The notes under the pieces are model-generated. The model searched no databases. It was not told where the DNA came from and saw only the letters and a program-made list of their open reading frames with translations. A DNA stretch of 64,000 bases from Blasia pusilla (taxonomy: Eukaryota > Marchantiophyta > Marchantiopsida > Blasiales), in assembly GCA_050084515.1 (NCBI GenBank), contig CM114271.1, forward strand, positions 30,070,001 through 30,134,000, written 5' to 3'. The position numbers were made by a program, and so were the translations under genes. Shown here one piece after another: positions 58,043 through 64,000 of this stretch. Every line of letters begins with the position of its first letter. Positions within the stretch are counted from its first letter, which is position 1.

Positions 58043-61000
58043 GCAGGTTCTCGGTTTTGGAGCAAGATGATTGGGCTCTATCCTGATTTGCACAAGAAAA
58101 CTCAGGTGTATTCATCAATATATGAAGTGGCTACGTCGCGGTCTTCAATTTCCAAGTATGAAGATGTGGAAAAGTGTAGAGATAGCTACATTAGTAAGTA
58201 CTGTGGTCATATCTTGAGAACATCCCGGTAGTTTGAGTGAATTGTAGCAATTTCATTGTCTTGCATTGCAATTGGAAGGGTGGAGCTGAGATAACCACAG
58301 CTGCTTTTTTATTTGGCTTGCAGACAATCAGAATTGAATTATCTGCTGCTGGCTTCGGAGCTTCTGCTCTCTAGAGAGTATTGAAAGTGTTCAACTGACG
58401 CGGTGGCGGATTTCATGAATTCTGGAGATGGATTTCTCTTTCCCATGAAGCAAGGGAAGGAGGATGGTTGACTCCCAAAAAAAGATTTGAAAGGATGTCA
58501 CTCTGAATTAGTTCCTGCACCCGGTGCCAAGCGGCTCAGGAAGGCAAGAATGCAACCTGGTTAGAAAAGGCAGCAGGCAGTGGAGAGCCTGTTGGTTTCT
58601 CTAAGCAGATGCTTTACTTGTGGCTAGTCATCTTCCTGCTGGAAGTCAGTGCTTGGTTGAACTGTTAGCCGGCTGAAAAAATGTGCCAGCAAAAAGCGTA
58701 CAGTAGGCTCCTGGTTACCGTATCTATGAATATGATACAGAATTCTGGACTCTAGGAATCATGAAAAAAACTACCATATTCATCAATGTAGCGAGCCACC
58801 CAAGCATGAGAGGAAACGGATGAACTATGGTAAGTCATGGACATAAACCTGCCATGTCTGACGAGCCTCTTTGAACGCTGTTGCCTCATGTGGAAAGAAC
58901 TCAATGAAGAGAATCTAAATCTCACCCAGATGAAGATTCAACAGAAGCAGTGGAGTACTTATATGTGGGCTGGGAAGGAACTGAATCTTTCCACAGGAAT
59001 CAGTGTACAGTGAATGAGTATCATGGTCTCAAGACTGACGTTCATGCGCCGGATGTGAATGTGAAGGGCGTACAATCTTTCAACTGTTGCGCATGTCAAT
59101 CAGAGCCATGAAACCAGTAGCTTACACATCAGACCGACCTGGCGCATGCAGGGTAGGGTATTTGCAACAAAAGTCAAGCACTCGAGCTCTCATCTCTTTC
59201 CTGGAATTAAATGTGCCTGTTGCAACTAATCGGGAGCGGAAGTGCCGTTGTTACCAAGCAACGATCACTGACGAGGTCGATCGTAGATTAGTCTGCCTCA
59301 AGTCCTACCGCACGTCGACCTGAATACGTAAATTCTGGCAGCTGCGTGGCTGAGGTGTCATCGTGTCTCAAAATTTCCGCCCAAGCTATCATCTGCCAGA
59401 AAGAAAGTTTAGGATTTCAAAGAGTCACAAATGGCTTGGGTCAAAGTCTTTGGCCATGTCTAAAAAGTGTTTTAAAGTCAAGGGTCGCTGGTAGACAGCT
59501 CCACGTCCCAGGGTTATAAGACCAGACTGAGTCGTCACATGTACGTGTCTAAATCCGCACAACTAACCATTGATCGGGGCCTTCAACAACGCCAGACCGA
59601 TTTATTACTTTTGTAGGAGCTCGAAGAGTCGGTGAATGCGTTTGGCGCAACGACTTCCTAAACCAAGGAGATGTCGGGAAAAGCGATATTTCCGAAGCGA
59701 CCTTAAGTACTTCAACGTTAAGTCCAAACGAGCATTTATAACGTCCATACGTTACTATTGCTCCGAAGGCATCCAAAGGGTAACAATGAATGTTCGTGAC
59801 TCAAAGTGTCCCAAATTGTTTGAGCCCATAGAAGTTGTAATCAAAATTCACCTAGCTTTCTTTTTCTTCTTCTCTTTTTTGGCGTTAGTGAAGGGATGAT
59901 ATGGGAAAGATCATTGGAAAGCTTTTATGTCATAACACAACACTAGCTGGTGCCCTACTTTGAAGTTTTGTGAGATGTCTTTACCCAAAACTCCTACCAT
60001 CTTGTAAAAACAACTTCATCTCAAAAGACCCAAAAAAAGAAGACTGGCTCGGAGTCTCACAAGGGAGTCTAGGGGGTTCAATCGTCCATGAGTTTCAATG
60101 AGGTCCATCGCACTATCTTTGAAGTATTGAAGGACTAACCACATGCCCACTCGTTCATAGAGTTCTTATGGAATTTCTGATAGGTAGTGAATTGGTTCCC
60201 TAAAACCTTATAACTTAATTCAAGGGGGTAGTCATTGATTTGGAAGATAGTGAGATAGGAACACCTTTGTTAGAAATAAAAGGCTAAAAAGTGATTTATC
60301 TTATAAAAAGTTGCATATAACAATTTTTTTGTTCAGGCCAAACATTAAGGCTAAATGAATTGCTCCATTTACAAGATAAGAGGAAGAGGTAGGGCTCACC
60401 GTATATTTCTCACATGAAATTTCCTAAGAGTCATGGGATAAAGCTAACATCACCTTTGTCAAGAACTTGCGGCCATCTTTCAATCAAAACTTACATGTTT
60501 AGAAAGCATATAGTTTAGCCCTTTTTGGAGAACTTGAAAATTCTTTGTTGATTGCATAGTGTAAATTATTGCAAATGATGTTATTTATAAAAAAAATGTA
60601 AGTTAACATGAATGATTGGAAAAAAATATCTTTTAAGGTGAGACGCAATCCTAATTGACACATGATAAATGGTAGCATATGGATAATATAGATTTATCCC
60701 CTCTACAATAAACATAGAATCTATTTAAGAAATGGAAGTTAACATGAATAAAAGTACCCTCTATAGGTTCATTTACCTCCTTTGCTACCAACTCACCCGC
60801 ACCAGCCAACAATGAGCTTACATAGACCCCTTTCAACATATAGTGCTCTCAAGATCCATAGAACTACCAAGGAATCCATATCATCGGCATGGAATAATCA
60901 CCATATTAAAGCGTATTTAAAAAAAATTGTCTAAAATGTGATCATGGTTTAATGATCCATGTCAATTGCTTCATTTTCAACATATACATCGGCGAGTTCA

Positions 61001-62300
61001 GGGTCTTTGCCGACCCTAAACTCATTATCACACGTGGACTTAAATATGGTTTAGGCTCTGAATTTTGGCAACGAATGGTGAAGCCCTCAAAGTTTTGAGA
61101 TCAAAAAGATCTATTTCTTGTATTTCTCTCGCTATCCCAATGCTTTCCTCTAAATGTGCAAGTTTATGCAATCTCCAAAAAATTACCTTAGTGAACCCCC
61201 ATATATGCAACATTCTTGTGACGATGGTTAGGTGATGCAAGAGTGACCTACTCACTTGTCATCAATTATTTCCTCAAAAATACGCCTTGGTGTGGCTCGA
61301 GCAATCGTTTGGATGACAAAAAAGTGACCCTAAAGATGATATTTGAGGGAGTGGTGGAGCTAGAGGGATAGAAAGGCGTTCATGGCACTCTAGCCAACTA
61401 ATCATATGCCAACTTTGTATTCGTGCAAAGCTTGATAGGTTCAAAATGACTCTCAAGCTGAAGGATATTCCTCCTCGAGGACAAAGCGGCTTGGATGTTC
61501 GTGCCACTCATCATTGCAACTGTGAGATAAAAAATAATATCCCTTGATTTATAGCAGCACTTGAAGATGGTATATAGAAATGCTAGAGATTTTTCCCTCC
61601 CTTCGAGCAATGGTTCACCATTGCCATCCACTATCAAGTTCAGGATATTGAAAAAACTTTGGATAGAGAAGCCTTCTAATTCCGTGTCCACATGATCACT
61701 CATTGGGTGTAGTTAAAATGCACTTATTGGACACCTAAAACAATAGGCTTGTGAATACTCAATCTGCACAAGCATAGAGAAAAATCAGTTTTGGTATTGG
61801 TAAAGGGAAACTACTCGGAGAGCAAAAATTCACTCAATGCAACAAGCATAAAAATATATAGGTTTCCAACTAAACAAACTCAAGGGCAACACATCACAGA
61901 GCGACGCGTTGCCTCTTGGACGTTCCCATCGGGAATCGAGTTGCAAAAGGCAACCCATCGCAATGCGATAGGTCGCTGTTGGAAACTGACATGACCCTAA
62001 ACTCATGAAATTGTATCCAAAGGAAATGAAAACTTACTTTCTCTTCAGATTTGGCACTCCGCACCAAAATCTCATTGGAGACAACCGAGATTTTTGCAAT
62101 CTCCCACCTTTGAAAACGTAGAGGACTATGGAACCCCGGCCTGCCGCCCATCAATCCCCTCCTCTGGATCTATCTCCACCCCACCTCTCAATGGCTCGGT
62201 CCTCGCAGCACCCTGAGTCACCACTGCAACAACCTCTATGGGAGCCATATCCATTACACACATCATCGATGGTGCCCACAGATGGGGCAGGTGTGTGAAT
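58043..62300. other. 3' flank of the kinase gene and intergenic repeats
   Basis: The first few hundred bases should include the kinase 3' UTR. Up to about 59,800 the base composition is gene-like, but no frame is recognisable; the plus-strand frame 59,087-59,323 is the cleanest. From 59,800 the DNA is AT-rich. Minus-strand frames at 61,040-61,703 might be decayed retroelement coding sequence, without a clear motif. Confidence 0.35.
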
Positions 62301-63240
62301 GTCACGAGGAGTTGGAGGGGCAACTCTTATGCCGACTTGTAGGGAGTAAGTGTTGACCACGGTTTTGGAGATGGCCACCGCGGTGAGCCAGACTCCTTTA
62401 TTTTTCGCAATGGAGTTGGCGAGAGTGGGAGTTAGACCAGCAGAGGTGTTGGCCGCCATGCTGTGTGAGCGTGAAGAGGTGATTATGGGAAGAGACACCC
62501 GTCATGGCATGGCTCTCAGTGGGACTATCCTCTACCAAAATTTCCTTCGCATGTGTGTTCTCCTCCAACAACTCTCCTGGCCAACCACCACCATCTGTGA
62601 AAGTTGTCAACGTGGTCGATCACCTCGTCCTCCAAACTATACAGGAAATTGACTCATCCGTCCATCGCCTGATCGCCACCCTAGCTGATAAGCAACGGTC
62701 TCCTCCCAAAAGTCAAGGATGAATCTTAAGGGATATAACACAGTACTTCCAACCAACACATCGTTCGACTCACATGGTGTCATGATCACACCCGTGCACA
62801 CCATTGCACTTTCCATCGCATGCTCACGTTGGACTTTGACAACTATCTCCTTTTGAGTCATATGTTGCGTGGATGATACGCATCCAAAAGAAGTCTATAT
62901 TTGGAAGGGACAAGGCTCAATGTTGCCTTTCCATAACCCCAACGCCAAACATGCCACCTTCCCCAACATTAGGGGTTGCGCTCCTTAATCAAGTAGGACG
63001 CGCTGGAGGTGGTACACCCTTCCTATCGGACTAACTAAACGAAACACTCCATCTCAGTTATCTACAACACTACACCTGGTGTCACCATGGCTCGCTCTAT
63101 CATTGCCCTAGCTGACATCTCTACCAACTTCACCACCACAACATGCCATGACTCAGTTGAGGACGTCTCGAGCACCTACACCGAGGGTACGTCCGCCTTT
63201 ATCTCTAAGTAGAGAGAGTCAAGTGACGATAGAGCTTCTA
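62300..63240 (+). mobile_element. Upstream part of the second methyltransferase-bearing element
   Basis: GC-richer DNA with broken frames precedes the methyltransferase at 63.2 kb, where gag and spacer would be expected. I cannot identify a zinc knuckle or capsid motif, so the assignment rests on position only. Confidence 0.35.
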
Positions 63241-63244
63241 GAAC

Positions 63245-64000
63245 GGAGACGTTGACACCATTGGATACTACACCTGTAGTGTGGCAATGTCCAAAGGAGG
63301 ATGTGAGTCTGAGTGTTAGATCTCTTTGGAGGGATCAACACATTATTAGCACTAGTGCTGTTACAGCCAGACATACGAGTGCATTAGTACATTTAAGTGG
63401 AGAGAGATGAGATTGCATGATGGGTCTCATTGTGCCATGTGGTGAGATTGGTTCAGAGACATCTTAATCTATTGTTGGTATCTGCAATACGAGGTTACCT
63501 ACATTTCGTTGTTGGGGGCGCAAGACCAAGATAGAGTTGGCACCATTCGTTTGGTGATTGCTAGATGGCCATGTCAAGGTTATTTATTACCTGGCCGAGG
63601 ATTTGGATTACAGGATCCAAGGTCAATGATGTTTTGGGAGATGTTGCGAGTATTACGACACTTGCAGGAGAATCAAACATGTCCTCCAATGTACATTCTG
63701 GAGAACGTGCCACTCATGGGAGACACTCGTGCACGGGTGATGACAAGTATGCATCAGGTGAGATTGTGGTTGGGACTTGCCGTATTGCTTGATGTAGCAT
63801 GAGTTGGATTATGCGCACACCGTCCATGGTTGTGGTGGACAAACCTTCACCATCAAAGGTGCTAAGGCAAGCTTCTGATGGAGTTCAGAGAGCACCATAC
63901 TTGATAGTGGATGCAATCTTGGGTCCAAGGCATCGATCTCAAGTGGTGATGTGGGATGATAGAATACTATTGGCAATAGCCAATATGATGGGACAATTGA
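63245..64000 (+). pseudogene. Retroelement cytosine-C5 DNA methyltransferase, copy 2 (partial)
   Basis: The leader LTPLDTTPVVW matches copy 1. Motif I LDLFGGI is at 63,316-63,336, and stops and a frameshift follow. From 63,509 to 63,802 one open frame reads LVIARWPCQG (motif IV with catalytic Cys, 63,569-63,580), GLQDPRSMMFWEMLRVLRHL, then ILENVPLMGDTRARV (motif VI, ENVP at 63,701-63,712). After a TGA the next residues are AHRPWLWWTN, which fits motif VIII. It matches copy 1 at nucleotide level, including the DISLLGAQDLD-type stretch (LLGAQDQD here). The reading frame is broken, so this copy is probably dead, but its catalytic motifs are preserved. The element continues past the window edge. 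Confidence 0.8.

Noticed and set aside
1-64000. CRISPR arrays, bacterial operons or organelle genes
   Set aside because: No regular short repeats with unique spacers, no ribosome-binding-site-led operons and no plastid or mitochondrial genes were seen; the spliced genes are nuclear.

Overview
The window is nuclear DNA from a plant, most likely a land plant or a close streptophyte relative. The evidence is spliced genes with GT-AG introns, a SKP1 and a THO3/TEX1 protein of clear plant type, an RLK-family kinase, and Ty3/gypsy, Ty1/copia, LINE and probable CACTA-type elements filling the space between genes. I cannot name the species. The repeat-rich spacing and the methyltransferase-bearing gypsy family would fit a seedless plant, but that is inference.

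Layout. 1-3,500: AT-rich DNA with one LTR relic. 3,500-11,600: a gene island with SKP1 copy A (+) and an 11-exon THO complex subunit 3 gene (-), tail to tail. 11,600-47,600: a nested repeat block. It holds an inverted pair of LTR-like arms (14.0-14.9 kb); a broken gypsy polyprotein on the minus strand (15.2-21.4 kb) whose order is gag, cytosine-C5 methyltransferase, RT, RNase H, integrase; an array of short palindromic repeats (22.1-23.4 kb); gypsy and copia fragments (27-36 kb); a probable CACTA-like relic (39.7-43.5 kb); and a dead LINE (43.5-46.7 kb). 47,600-49,600: SKP1 copy B on the minus strand, an inverted duplicate of copy A that includes promoter, leader intron, coding intron and 3' UTR. 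49,600-55,300: AT-rich DNA, an LTR relic, then a GC-richer stretch. 55,377-58,042: a cytoplasmic RLK-type kinase gene whose catalytic motifs look degenerate. 58,000-64,000: repeats, ending in a second methyltransferase-bearing element on the plus strand that runs off the window.

The host genes do not form a pathway. SKP1 is the adaptor of SCF ubiquitin ligases, THO3/TEX1 is part of the TREX/THO mRNP export complex, and the kinase resembles receptor-like cytoplasmic kinases. The most unusual content is the DNA methyltransferase carried inside the gypsy pol gene, seen twice with different damage. Copy 2 keeps the PCQ and ENV catalytic motifs in an open frame; copy 1 has Cys changed to Trp in PCQ and has lost its middle part. 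Second is the large inverted SKP1 duplication with both copies intact. Exon joins were made by eye from splice signals, reading phase and remembered family sequence.
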